From contig OY829665.1 of the NCBI GenBank assembly GCA_963691815.1, forward strand, positions 20,213,294 through 20,277,293: 64,000 bases of DNA. Reading direction: 5' to 3'. Under the pieces are notes generated by a model. The model made no database searches. It saw only the letters and a program-made list of their open reading frames with translations, and was not told the origin of the DNA. Of the stretch, positions 55,455 through 64,000 are shown one piece after another. The DNA comes from Echiichthys vipera. Lineage: Eukaryota > Chordata > Actinopteri > Perciformes > Trachinidae. The position numbers and the translations under genes are program-made. The stretch's first letter is position 1. Every line of letters starts with the position of its first letter.

Positions 55455-55479
55455 ATTGTGTCCTTGCCTCTTTACATCG

Positions 55480-55816
55480 TTGAAATCAGACGCTGCTGGG
55501 CCCGTATCGCTTCACGGGGTGGGTCGAGGTTGACGGGTCTGTTCCTCTGGTGGGGGGCTGTGCCCTGGCAGTGGTATGCCATGGCGGTGTGCCAAGTTGT
55601 GCAGGACACCATAGACCAGCACGATGCGGCACACCTTCTCAGGTGTGTACAGCAGCACCCCGCCCTACCGGTCTAGACAGCGCCACCGCCCCTTCAATAG
55701 GCCAATTGCCCTTTCCACCACTGCCCGAGTTCGGCAATGGTGGTCGTTGTACCTCCCCTCTTGGTCGGTGCCGGGGTTAGTGAGAGGGGTCAAAAGCCAC
55801 GTTCTCAGGGGGTAAC
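55480..55816 (-). pseudogene. Harbinger nuclease, C-terminal exon
   Basis: On minus, after an AG at about 55817: YPLRTWLLTPLTNPGTDQEG, RYNDHHCRTRAVVERAIGLL (with the last catalytic Glu) and KGRWRCLDR, a stop codon, then GVLLYTPEKVCRIVLVYGVL. One in-frame stop. The 3' end runs past 55500. Confidence 0.78.
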
Positions 55817-55900
55817 TATATATATATATATATATAGTTACCCCCTATATATAGAGGGTACCCCCTATATATACCCCCTCTATATATATGTATATATATA
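55812..55900. repeat. TA-rich hairpin at the nuclease splice acceptor
   Basis: GGGGGTAAC, (TA)n, GTTACCCCC forms a perfect inverted pair at about 55809-55847, followed by a degenerate second repeat. It covers the acceptor of the Harbinger nuclease's last exon. Confidence 0.8.
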
Positions 55901-56202
55901 TATATATAAATAAATAAAAATCACACTACTGTTCGCGGGAAAACAAACAGGACAAAACAACTTCATTACAAGGATTGATAAGACTGATCACACTTATATT
56001 AATGACTGCAGAGGTGCGCCGTGGCTACTGAAGTTTACTTTACGCACGCGTTTAGTGAGACAAATACTGAACACAAGGAGACAAGATAGCTCTGCCATTC
56101 TTTTTTCACCAAGGAAAAAAACAAATACACATATTTGAATGCGCGTGTCCAAATGGGCATTGTGCTGGTTTAAATTGGGGGCGCATTAAACGGATAAATT
56201 AT

Positions 56203-56547
56203 TTACTCACCGAGAAGCCCACCATCGCGCACCATGCCAGCTTCCAATCTGTTACCAACCATGCTATTGTTTAGATTGAACGAGTCATGCATTGCCAGAA
56301 ACCCCAGAGTGGTCAGCACCTGTGTAGTACAGGACAACCCCTGGCTCCTGGCTGCGTGTCGTTCTAGAGCTGGCCGCAGCTCCGCGCACAGCTCCAGTAA
56401 CACTGGCCTCGGCAACCTGAAACAACTCATGAGCCAGTTGTCGTCATTTGCCAACAGACCTTCCCGCTCTCTAAACACCCTCTCACGGCTGACATTACCC
56501 TTTGCGATGTCTTCTAACAAGGCCAAGGCTGCCATTGTTAATGCCAT
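56203..56547 (-). pseudogene. Harbinger nuclease (HARBI1-like), N-terminal exon with internal deletion
   Basis: The start MALTMAALALLEDIAKGNVS and the helical N-terminus (FRLPRPVLLELCAELRPALE) are followed by TLGFLA, which joins directly to HDSFNLNNSMVGNRLEAG. In the family these are about a hundred residues apart, and the lost part contains catalytic acids. The exon ends at GGCTTCTCG|GTGAGT (56202). The ORF stays open despite the deletion. Confidence 0.8.
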
Positions 56548-56866
56548 TTTTCATTAAATTGCGCATGCTTTTATATCCATCCTTATGATTGCAAACACGT
56601 GTGTGTTAATTTTCCATTAATGTGTCTCTGATGCGCACATTACACTGAGGATGAATTGTTTTCACATAACTAACAGTTTCCCAGCATCACCTCTAAGTGT
56701 CGCCAATGAAACAATAGCTGTAGAAACGTGCGTACGCCAGCCATGAAGTTTGCGTGGCGCACCGCACATTTCCACGGTCATTTCACTTCTGATACATCTG
56801 AACGTTGGCGTGGAAAATGGCGTACGCCACGTTTTTGTGCGTACGCAACATTGATACATGAGGCCC

Positions 56867-57910
56867 CAGCTCTTCACTCTCGGAAGGATCCTGGAGGGGG
56901 CCTTGGAGTATGCTCATCCAGTCTACATGTGTTTTGTGGATCTGGAAAAGGCATATGACCTGGTCCCTCGGGAGATACTGTGGTGAGGGGGTCATTTCTG
57001 TGGGCCATCCAATGTCTGTACACCCAAAGCGAGAGTTGTGCCCGGATCCCCGGCAGTAAGTCGGATTCGTTCCCGGTTGGGGGTTGGCCTCCGCCAGGTG
57101 TGCGCTTTGTCACTAATCCTGTTCGTTATTTTCAAGGACAGGATATCGAGGCGTAGTCGTGGTGGGGAGGGGTTGCTGTTTGGTGGGCTGAGGATCTCGT
57201 CTCTGCTTTTTGCAAATGATGTGGTCATGATGGCATCGTCTGTCAGTGACCTTCAACACTCACTGGATCGATTTGCAGCCAAGTGTGAAATGGCTGGGAT
57301 GAGGATCAGCACCTGTAAATCTGAGGCCATGGCTATCAGCAGGAAACCGGTGGATTGCTTACTCCGGGTAGGGAATGAGTCCTTACCCCAAGTGAAGGAG
57401 TTCAAGTACCCCTGGATCATGTTCAGGAGTGAGGGGAGGATGGAGCGTGAGTTTGGCCGGAGAATTGGAGCAACGGGGGCGGTGTTGCAGTCGCTTTACC
57501 GCACCGTTGTGAAGAAAGGAGAGCTGAGCCGGTAGGCAAAGCTCTCGATCTACCGGTCAATCTTCGTTCCTACCCTCACCTATGTTCATGAAAGCTGGGT
57601 CATGACCGAAAGAACGAGGTAGCGGGTACAAGCAGCCGAAATGGGTTTTCTCATGAGAATGGCTGGAGTCTCCCTTAGAGATAGGGTGAGAAGTTCAGCC
57701 ATCCGTGAGGAACTCGGAGTAGAGCCGCTGCTCCTTTGCATTGAAAGGAGCCAGTTGAGGTGGTTCGGGCATCTAGTAAGAATGCCCCCTGGGCACCTCC
57801 CTAGGGAGGTGTTCCAGGCACGTCCATCTGGGAGGAGGCCTCGGGGAAGACCCAGGACTGGGTGGAGAGATTATATCTCCACACTGGCCTGGGAACGCCT
57901 CGGCAGTTAG
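56867..57910 (+). pseudogene. Rex3/RTE-like RT, C-terminal half
   Basis: Starts with the RT catalytic region (CFVDLEKAYD, shifted and broken). Then at 57038-57535 come LGVGLRQVCALSLILFVIF and LLFANDVVMMASS. Here the family's FADD is FAND, so the first catalytic Asp of the pair is replaced by Asn. The C-terminal domain (57641-57910) has LVRMPPGHLPREVF and RRPRGRPRTGWRDY. Several frame breaks. Confidence 0.85.
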
Positions 57911-58012
57911 AGCTGGTTAATGTGGCCAGGGAAAGGGAAGTTTGGGGTCCCCTGCTAAAGCTGCTGCCACGCGACCTGACCCCGGATAAGCGGATATAGA
58001 TGAGATGAGATA

Positions 58013-59165
58013 TCAGTCGTTTGTGTTGTAAGTTGAGAGACAGAAATTGGTCCATCTCAGCTTCAGGGGGGCGGTTCGGAAAATGTGGGTATTGCTTTTG
58101 GACAAATCTGGATAAGTCTCATTTGAAGGTACCGAAAAAGTGACTATTAGGCAGGCTGTATTTGTCTGACATAAATGCAAAGGACGCAAGAACACCTTCG
58201 TCATATAGGTCATTGAGTGTTGTGAGGCCCTTATCTGACCATATGTGGAATGCAGGGTCAGTGGACGACTGGAGAAAAGCATAGTTACTCAAAACTGGGG
58301 CAAAGATCGAAGCCCTTTGCAAGCTGTACTGCTTCCTAAACTGGATCCAAATTTGAATGGTATTGATGACAACCGGATTGGGTGAGACCTTGTGGGCAGT
58401 TATGAGGATCTGTGAGCAAATCGTAGAGTGCAATGAGCAGGAAGAAGATGTTATCTCAGTATGATCCCAGGGCGGGCAGACGTCTGCAACTCCACCGACC
58501 GGGCAAATAGAAAAGTTTATTAATGTTGCAAGCCCAGAAGTAGTGGCGGAAATCAGGGAGTGCTAGTCCCCCTTCAGGTTTTTCAAAAAACAAGTTTTTT
58601 TGGGCAGTTTACCAAACCTTTTATTATATAGGACAGACAGGAAATGGGGTGAGAGAGGGGGGGGGGCATGCAGCAAAGGGCCACAGGTGGAGTCAAACCC
58701 ACGGCCGCTGCCTCGAGGACCTTCAGCCTCTTTACATGGGGCGACATGCTCTAACCGCTCAGCCACTGGCAGCCCCAGTAAAACATGATTTGTTAGGACA
58801 AATTGTGAGGACTTGAAAAAGATACAGAAACTTTGGTAAAATGACCATCTCAATAAAATTAACCCGGCCTGCAAGGGACAGGGGGAGGCCTGCCCATCTA
58901 GACAAGTCTGACTTGCCTTTATCTAATAGCAACTAGAAGTTCTTTTGGAAAAGGTCCTTGAAGGAGCTGGTGATACACCCCAAATATTTGAACACCTTGT
59001 CAGCTGTTTTAAAGGGGAATATGGATTGTGGGAGTGATCTCATTAAATTGTTGACAAAAAATAACTCACTCTTCTGAATATTCAACTTATAACCTGATAG
59101 GTCCCTAGAATTCAGCCCTGCCGGGACGTTCAAGAGGGAAATATTCTGAATGGGCATATATTGAT
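58013..59165 (-). pseudogene. L1-like LINE ORF2 fragment, split by a SINE
   Basis: Read on minus from right: GYKLNIQKSELFFVNNLMRS and FKYLGCITSSFKDLF (palm and thumb of an L1-group RT), then NHVL, the SINE, FLKNLKGD, then NPVVINTIQIWIQFRK and FHIWSDKGLTTLNDLYDEGV. Catalytic RT motifs are not included. Several stops. Confidence 0.82.
58600..58777 (-). mobile_element. tRNA-derived SINE inside the L1 fragment
   Basis: On minus: head GGGGCTGCCAGTGGCTGAGC with A box TGGCTGAGCGG (58755-58765) and B box GGTTTGACTCC (58689-58699), then a body with a C-run, and a tail near AATAAAAGGTTTGG. It interrupts the L1 reading. A different family from the SINE at 47777. Confidence 0.82.
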
Positions 59166-59189
59166 GCAGGGGTATTGTTGACGATGTTG

Positions 59190-59470
59190 GAATAAAACCT
59201 GGACCTGGATCTCTCAGAGCCTCTGCATATGCCTTCTTGAGCTCTCTGTATGCCTGTATGTGAACAATTAGTCCAGAGGCCTTGAGCTGGCGGTCAAGGA
59301 TAAGCCCGGCCGCCTTTAACTTTTGCAGCTCGCTGGTGTACCAGGGTGCTGAGCGTGAGAAGGAGCCTAACCTCGTTTTAAGGGGGCGTGGAGGTCCAGA
59401 AGACTGCTCAGGGACTAGTTATAGGAATCCACTGAGTCAGCAACAGAGAGGAAGTCAGTAGAGCCGAAGG
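59190..59470 (-). pseudogene. LINE linker-region fragment
   Basis: On minus: RSAPWYTSELQKLKAAG and SGLIVHIQAYRELKKAYAEA, the segment between endonuclease and RT in L2/Rex1-type LINEs. Only ~90 residues remain. Confidence 0.65.
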
Positions 59471-59727
59471 AGAGAAGTTAATGTAAAGCTACTTGCCACA
59501 TGCAGGTCTGCAACGTTCTGAAACCTGCCAGTTCACACCAGTGAGACAAGATGAAACGATCATCTCCATAGCAACGCCTCTCTGTTCTTCTGTTCTAACA
59601 TCTGACTTTTCAGGCTTTTTTTCTCTAGATGGATATAATTTTTAGCATTATAAAATATAAATGAGAACAGAGAGAGTGAGATACTTGCTACAGCTGCATT
59701 TCTAGTCAGGATGAAACAGCGAAAATC

Positions 59728-59785
59728 AAAATCTGAATCTGAAATACTTTTATAATCCCAGGAGGAAATTGTTAAATACCATTTA
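59728..59785 (-). repeat. LINE 3'-tail-like fragment
   Basis: AATCTGAATCTGAAATACTT then TTATAATCCCAGGAGGAAATT, similar in pattern to the L2-type tails at 24955 and 42538. Confidence 0.45.
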
Positions 59786-60108
59786 TTTCCCTGATTCACT
59801 GCTTTGTTCTGGATTACAGCGCTTGCTCTCATTCTTTAATGTATTGCTCGCTCGACCCTCTCTCTCCATCTCTTGTTCTCTCTCTCACACACACTTGTTG
59901 CGCCTCCATCCATAAGGGCCTTTTCAACCAGATGACAGTTTAAGTGACTTGACTGCTGGCTGTTGCAACAGGTTACATATGTTACGTTCTAAAACCAGCT
60001 GCCTGCGATTTGACAAGCTAAATCACTGGCGACACCATCAGTCGGTTTGAGTCCAGACGAGACGGGTCAGTTCACACTGCTTCTACTCTTACCTGCATTG
60101 TTCTAAAC

Positions 60109-60310
60109 CATGGGTGTCAAACTGATCCAGTAAAGGGCCGTGTGGCTGCAGGTTTTCATTCCAACCAATCAAAAACACACCTGGTCCAACAAATCAACTG
60201 TGTGAAGACAGTTCAGGTGATTGAGTAAGTCGAGTCAGGTGTGTTTTTGCTTGGTTGGAATGAAAACCTGCAGCCACACGGCCCTTTACTGGATCACTTT
60301 GACACCCATG
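60109..60310. mobile_element. Palindromic MITE, hAT type, 202 bp
   Basis: CATGGGTGTCAAACTGATCC at the left is matched by its near reverse complement at the right, and the arms extend through AAAGGGCCGTGTGGCTGCAG. It is flanked by a perfect 8-bp TTCTAAAC at 60101-60108 and 60311-60318. The 8-bp target size points to hAT. No coding capacity. Confidence 0.9.
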
Positions 60311-60734
60311 TTCTAAACAGTTTTGTTGCATTGTGAATCATTGGTCTGAACTGGGCTTAAAACTAGAGGAAAGCCATTCTTCTTGCCTCTTATTTTTCAG
60401 CCTCTCCTTTCTTCTTACTCCTCAACTCCTCTGGATCGTGCTGACTGAATCGCTCATCATCCAGGGACCGGCTGCCCCGTGTCCGTAGGCCTTAAATATT
60501 GCCTGAAACTGCAACTGGGCATTAATTACATGTTACAAGACTGTATTTGAATGGTTAAGCACAGAACTGTATGTTTTCAATGATGAGTATGTTGTGATCA
60601 TGTTAATTAAGTTGAGGATGTTTATGTCTTTTGCCCTTGAAATAGAATAAACCAGGAAGCAACTCAACCAATTTCTGGACAACGAGGAAATGTCTTGTGT
60701 TAATTAAAGGACCTAAATATTCTTACGAGCATGA

Positions 60735-60985
60735 ATGGCAGGAAGACCAGGGATTCCGGGCCTTTTTTTAAAAAGTCACCTACAAATGGAACGAAACAGG
60801 TCAAAACCGCACCATCAAACAAATTTCCCATCGTTGGAAGCATTTAAAGAAGGCCTTTCCCACTGTAGGAGAGCTAATCAGATTAGAATTACTGTAATCT
60901 GCCCACACCGGGATTTAATGGAGGAGCTGCTTGGACACCGACAGTTGGCCCAGGCAGTGGAGCATGGAGTGAACATAGGCCTTCA
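60735..60985 (+). other. Unrecognised open frame before a donor-like site
   Basis: ORF from ATG 60735 reads NQIRITVICPHRDLMEELLG before AAG|GTAATG near 60989. I do not recognise it. From there it runs into a MITE-like repeat. Could be an old exon or a transposon remnant. Confidence 0.25.
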
Positions 60986-60992
60986 AGGTAAT

Positions 60993-61112
60993 GATGTCCA
61001 ATTGAAGCATCATGAAGCATTAGTTGTATTTGTTGACCCCACTAGATGGAGCTCTTGGTTTAAAGACAAGGGCTCAATGAATGGTAATTCAATGTGTTTT
61101 CAACCTATGTGC
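60993..61112. repeat. MITE-like repeat family, copy 3 (left part only)
   Basis: AATGATGTCCAATTGAAGCA through CACTAGATGGAGCTCTTGG and TTTAAAGACAAGGGCTC matches 17748-17933. The right inverted end is missing. Confidence 0.65.
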
Positions 61113-61700
61113 ATTGGCGCTTTACAAAAGCCCACCTCTCTTAACCAGGCTGCGGCCAGCAAGTGTGCCGTGCCTTGGCTTGGTACAGTCTTACTTACAC
61201 TGGTCAAACAAACTAGACTTTAGCCAAGGAGCTTGCTTGGGCACAGTGCGGTACAGTGGCACAGTGCGAATGGGCAGTGTAAGTGCGCCCATAGTAATTG
61301 GTTTGAAGATTCCAGCTACGCCTCCCAGCAGCTTCATAAGGCTGTTATCTATTCAAATGATAACAGATCCCTGGGCTTCACTTTTTAATAGTCTGGGTCA
61401 CACTGTGAATTCACACAAATTAATTTTTGTTGATTAGGTTTAGGCAATAAAATATGTGGTAAGGTTAAGGCAATACTAGTGGTAGTACAAATCTTGTGCA
61501 TCCACAATTACATCCTTCTTTGTGCTGCAGAGTTTTGAGGTTTGAAGATATCAAAAAGTCAACGAAAATAAAGATTACAGATAATGAAGTGACATTAACA
61601 AAGACTTATTGTAGCTATCTTAAATGGCCAGTTTCACGCAAGGTAGATAAATTCAGTTCTAATTAATAAACAATATTTATGCTGCTGGAACTATAATGAT
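61113..61700. other. Unrecognised DNA
   Basis: No supported gene or repeat. Contains GGCACAGTGCGGTACAGTGG-type short repeats near 61230-61270. Confidence 0.4.
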
Positions 61701-62300
61701 GGTTTCATCTTGAAGTAAGTCTGTGTGTTTTCTGTTTGACAGAATGCAAAACAACAAACACCTATTCTTCTCTTGTTCGTTTACAATGATGTTCTGGAAA
61801 GATGTTTATGGATGGTTAATTATTGGAACTAACAACTCTTTGTTTAACAAATTTCCAGTGATGATTTATATAGATGGTCGGTCAAAAAAGCTATCCAAAA
61901 TGGTGAACATAATTCTCATGATGGGAATATATCATATACACAAGAATAAATGGAATAACAGCAAACCCAACATAAACTTTTTTTTAAATGAAATTAAAAC
62001 TATACAACAAAGGTATTATCGGAAGAAAATCAGTCTATTAATGAATTATATGAAACAATGCCGAAGTCTCTTGCTCTTTAAGTTACAATCCAGTATTATT
62101 TTAACACGCTTAAAGTACCTTTGTTGTAATGTCAACCCGTGGTTATTTTATTTAATCCTGTTAATGTGTTGAAAGCTTGTACTGTTTCGAATGCAAGCTA
62201 ATGTTTCCTCAAATGAGTTTTTGTAAATTTTATTTGTATTGTATGTCAAATTGAAATGTACGGAAAATTGTGATATGGAATAAAGTTTGAAAAATATAAC
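61701..62300 (+). pseudogene. L1-like LINE C-terminus with 3' UTR
   Basis: The ORF near 61723-62172 reads NKHLFFSCSFTMMFWKDVYG, the cysteine-containing C-terminal segment of L1/Tx1-group ORF2 proteins, then IYHIHKNKWNNSKPNINFF. The 3' UTR follows with an AATAAA near 62279 and a short A-run. 5' truncated, as is usual for LINE copies. Confidence 0.7.
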
Positions 62301-62847
62301 CCTCTCGGCCTTTACGGAGACAGGACCTAAGCTGCTGAATGTGTTTCTCTACGGCTCTTTTAATCCGCGCACCCTCCTCCTCCAGCCCATAACTCGACTT
62401 TGGTAGGGTCTAAAATGATGTCCACCTACAGTTTTTTAGTTGAGGGTCTCAAAATAATTATGAGCTTTCCGATTTGTATGCAGATCTTTTTTTCGGAGGT
62501 GATCTCCTCTTCCCCGCATGTGTGGGAGTGAATGGGCGAATGTGCATGAGGGCACAGGACCGCCACACAAACAGGCGAGTGCCGCAGTACCGCTCTTGGA
62601 CGCTAGGTGGCATACGATGAGCGCACCTGACTTGGTTTCAACCATAGACATAAAAAGCAATACTATCCAGCTGCAGCCCCGGAGCACAAGCCCCTCACTT
62701 GATACAAGCATAGACATATAAAGAGTAGACGCCGCATCGAACGTTTGGCCGCGAGAAATGCGGCCGCCATCTTGGACCGGTCCTTCTCCCAGATCAGTTC
62801 TATGAGTGACTCGTTGAGCCTATGAGTTGAGCAGCAGAAGGAACAAG

Positions 62848-62884
62848 ATGCCAGAGCACTGTGCAGCGTATTCCTGCTCTAATC
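62848..62884 (+). pseudogene. THAP-domain start remnant
   Basis: ATGCCAGAGCACTGTGCAGC translates MPEHCAAYSCSN, the usual start of a THAP zinc finger (C-x4-C after M-P-x-x-C). It breaks off into AT-rich DNA with no splice donor. The upstream 62640-62840 (GACATATAAAGAGTAGACGC; GCCGCCATCTTGGACC) looks like the promoter/end of a THAP-bearing DNA transposon. Only 12 codons, so uncertain. Confidence 0.35.
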
Positions 62885-64000
62885 TAATATTACAATATTA
62901 CAATTCATAATCAGTACGGTACAGTACAATTTTAAACAATTATACATAAATCCATGCATTTTTGAATGTTATAGTGAGTCCCTCAGGCTGTGGCAGGTAG
63001 ATACATATTTAGCTGCCAGAGAAGCTGCTGTCCCTTATTTTATTATTATTATCTTGTCACAGTAGAGGCGTGGAGATTAGCCTCTGTGGGAATGTTAGTT
63101 AATTTAGATGTGTGTGTGTGTATGCCTGTGTAGATATGAAAGGAGAAGCAGGGAGGAGAGGGGTTGTCGTACATGTGGTCTAGTGTAAATGGATTGCACA
63201 TTTCCAGCAGTAGGTCAGCGGAGGATGTGCTGTGGTTTCATGAGAGGAAGACACTTCAGAGACAGTTCATCTCAGGTCACCTCAGATATTCTCAGTTTTG
63301 TTTTTTTAAATATTGAACATGACATTGACATGAATTATGAGATAATTTTTCATGTCATGTCACTTTTTTTTTTAAAGTTTAGACTATCAAAGGAGAAGTG
63401 ACAGAATCTGATCAATATCCTTTGCTGTTAAACTGTTTCATCAAACAGGAGCAACATGATGTGGGCTTTATTATAAAGAATGAATTAGAGATTTAACATG
63501 TATTTCCACTCTGTGCCCGATATTCTCACAGCTCAACAAAATGTTCCATACATTTTTACTTGGTTCTCCACATCTCCACTTAAAGCAGGACGAACGTCAC
63601 ATGTTTGTAAACCAGAACTGATGAGTCCAGGCTTTTTTAGTTCAGTTGTACCACAGAAGTTAAAAAAATCATAAATTTATTTAACTAAGGAAAAATCTGA
63701 AATGGTTTGTATAATTTAAAATGGATATTACTGAACTATGCCCCGTGTTTTTGTTTGCACATTAAATACAATTACTACATCATTAAAATATAAATAAATA
63801 GAGCTACACTCTAATTGGTAATTGTGCAAGAACAAAACAGTGTGAAAATGATCGATTTAACTAAATGTTATATATATTTTTATACCACACACACACTCGC
63901 TCCCTCTCCTCTCCACTACCACGACTATGCGACTGGCAGAGCATGGATCATTTCTGAATATTTATAAACATATAGGGTTCGGCTCTTGCTTTTTTTTTAG
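62885..64000. other. Unrecognised AT-rich DNA to window end
   Basis: No gene recognised on either strand. The window ends in a pyrimidine tract plus TAG that could be a splice acceptor, but no exon follows inside the window. Confidence 0.5.

Larger units (their letters stand above)
54328..56866. mobile_element. Harbinger-type DNA transposon, internally deleted
   Basis: Ends are inverted repeats (GGGCCTCATGTAC... and, reverse-complemented, GGGCCTCATGTATC...), flanked by a 3-bp CAG duplication (54325-54327, 56867-56869). It carries the two genes typical of Harbinger: a Myb-like protein on plus (54605-55454) and the DDE nuclease on minus (about 56547-55480). Subterminal GCGTACGC motifs recur at both ends. 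The nuclease lacks its central part, so the copy is non-autonomous. Confidence 0.9.
53845..58004 (+). mobile_element. Rex3/RTE-like LINE, split by a Harbinger element
   Basis: The left half (to 54327) and right half (from 56867) join cleanly once the Harbinger element and its CAG duplication are removed. The RT and C-terminal domain are recognisable; the 3' end is GATAAGCGGATATAGATGAG with ATGAG repeats, like Rex3/RTE tails. Several stops and frameshifts make it dead. Clade assignment is from memory of fish RTE-type RT sequences. Confidence 0.75.

Overview
The window is vertebrate nuclear DNA, almost certainly from a teleost fish. It holds split genes with GT-AG introns, long (CA/GT)n arrays, and a repeat set typical of fish: Rex3/RTE-like, L2-like and L1-like LINEs, Penelope-like elements, hAT, Harbinger and piggyBac-type DNA elements, and a Gmr1-type Ty3/gypsy element. 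There are no operons, CRISPR arrays or bacterial signals.

Layout. (1) 2.1-10.6 kb, minus strand: ten coding exons of CMAH (CMP-N-acetylneuraminate hydroxylase) with matching splice phases. They cover about 415 of roughly 577 residues; the 3' exons must lie left of the window or be lost. A possible 5' non-coding exon sits near 13.8 kb. CMAH introns and upstream DNA carry a TTAA-flanked MITE, two Penelope fragments and other repeats. (2) 13-22 kb: mostly unrecognised AT-rich DNA with microsatellites, a 654-bp non-autonomous hAT element and a possible CCAAT/GC-box promoter at 21.9 kb. (3) 22.17-29.07 kb: a hAT transposon whose decayed transposase is split by a 4.1-kb element with long inverted arms built of 21-bp tandem repeats. 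(4) 30.24-34.75 kb: a Penelope-like element as an inverted dimer (intact 855-codon ORF on minus, truncated partner on plus) inside one perfect 13-bp target duplication. (5) 36.4-54.0 kb: a tandem array of ~3-kb units made of L1 pieces, a SINE and unique DNA. One unit is split by a 9.6-kb L2-type LINE, which is split by a Gmr1-like LTR element, which is split by a tRNA-SINE. (6) 53.8-58.0 kb: a Rex3/RTE-like LINE split by a Harbinger element. (7) 58-64 kb: L1 and other LINE fragments, another SINE, a perfect 202-bp palindromic MITE, a THAP-start remnant and unrecognised DNA.

The one clear host gene is CMAH, which makes N-glycolylneuraminic acid. Nearly everything right of 22 kb is mobile DNA, layered up to four insertions deep; many junctions can be read to the base from target duplications. 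The most notable structures are the inverted Penelope dimer with hammerhead-like motifs, the integrase-before-RT gypsy element, and the element with minisatellite inverted arms. All calls come from reading sequence and translations by eye; no database search was possible.
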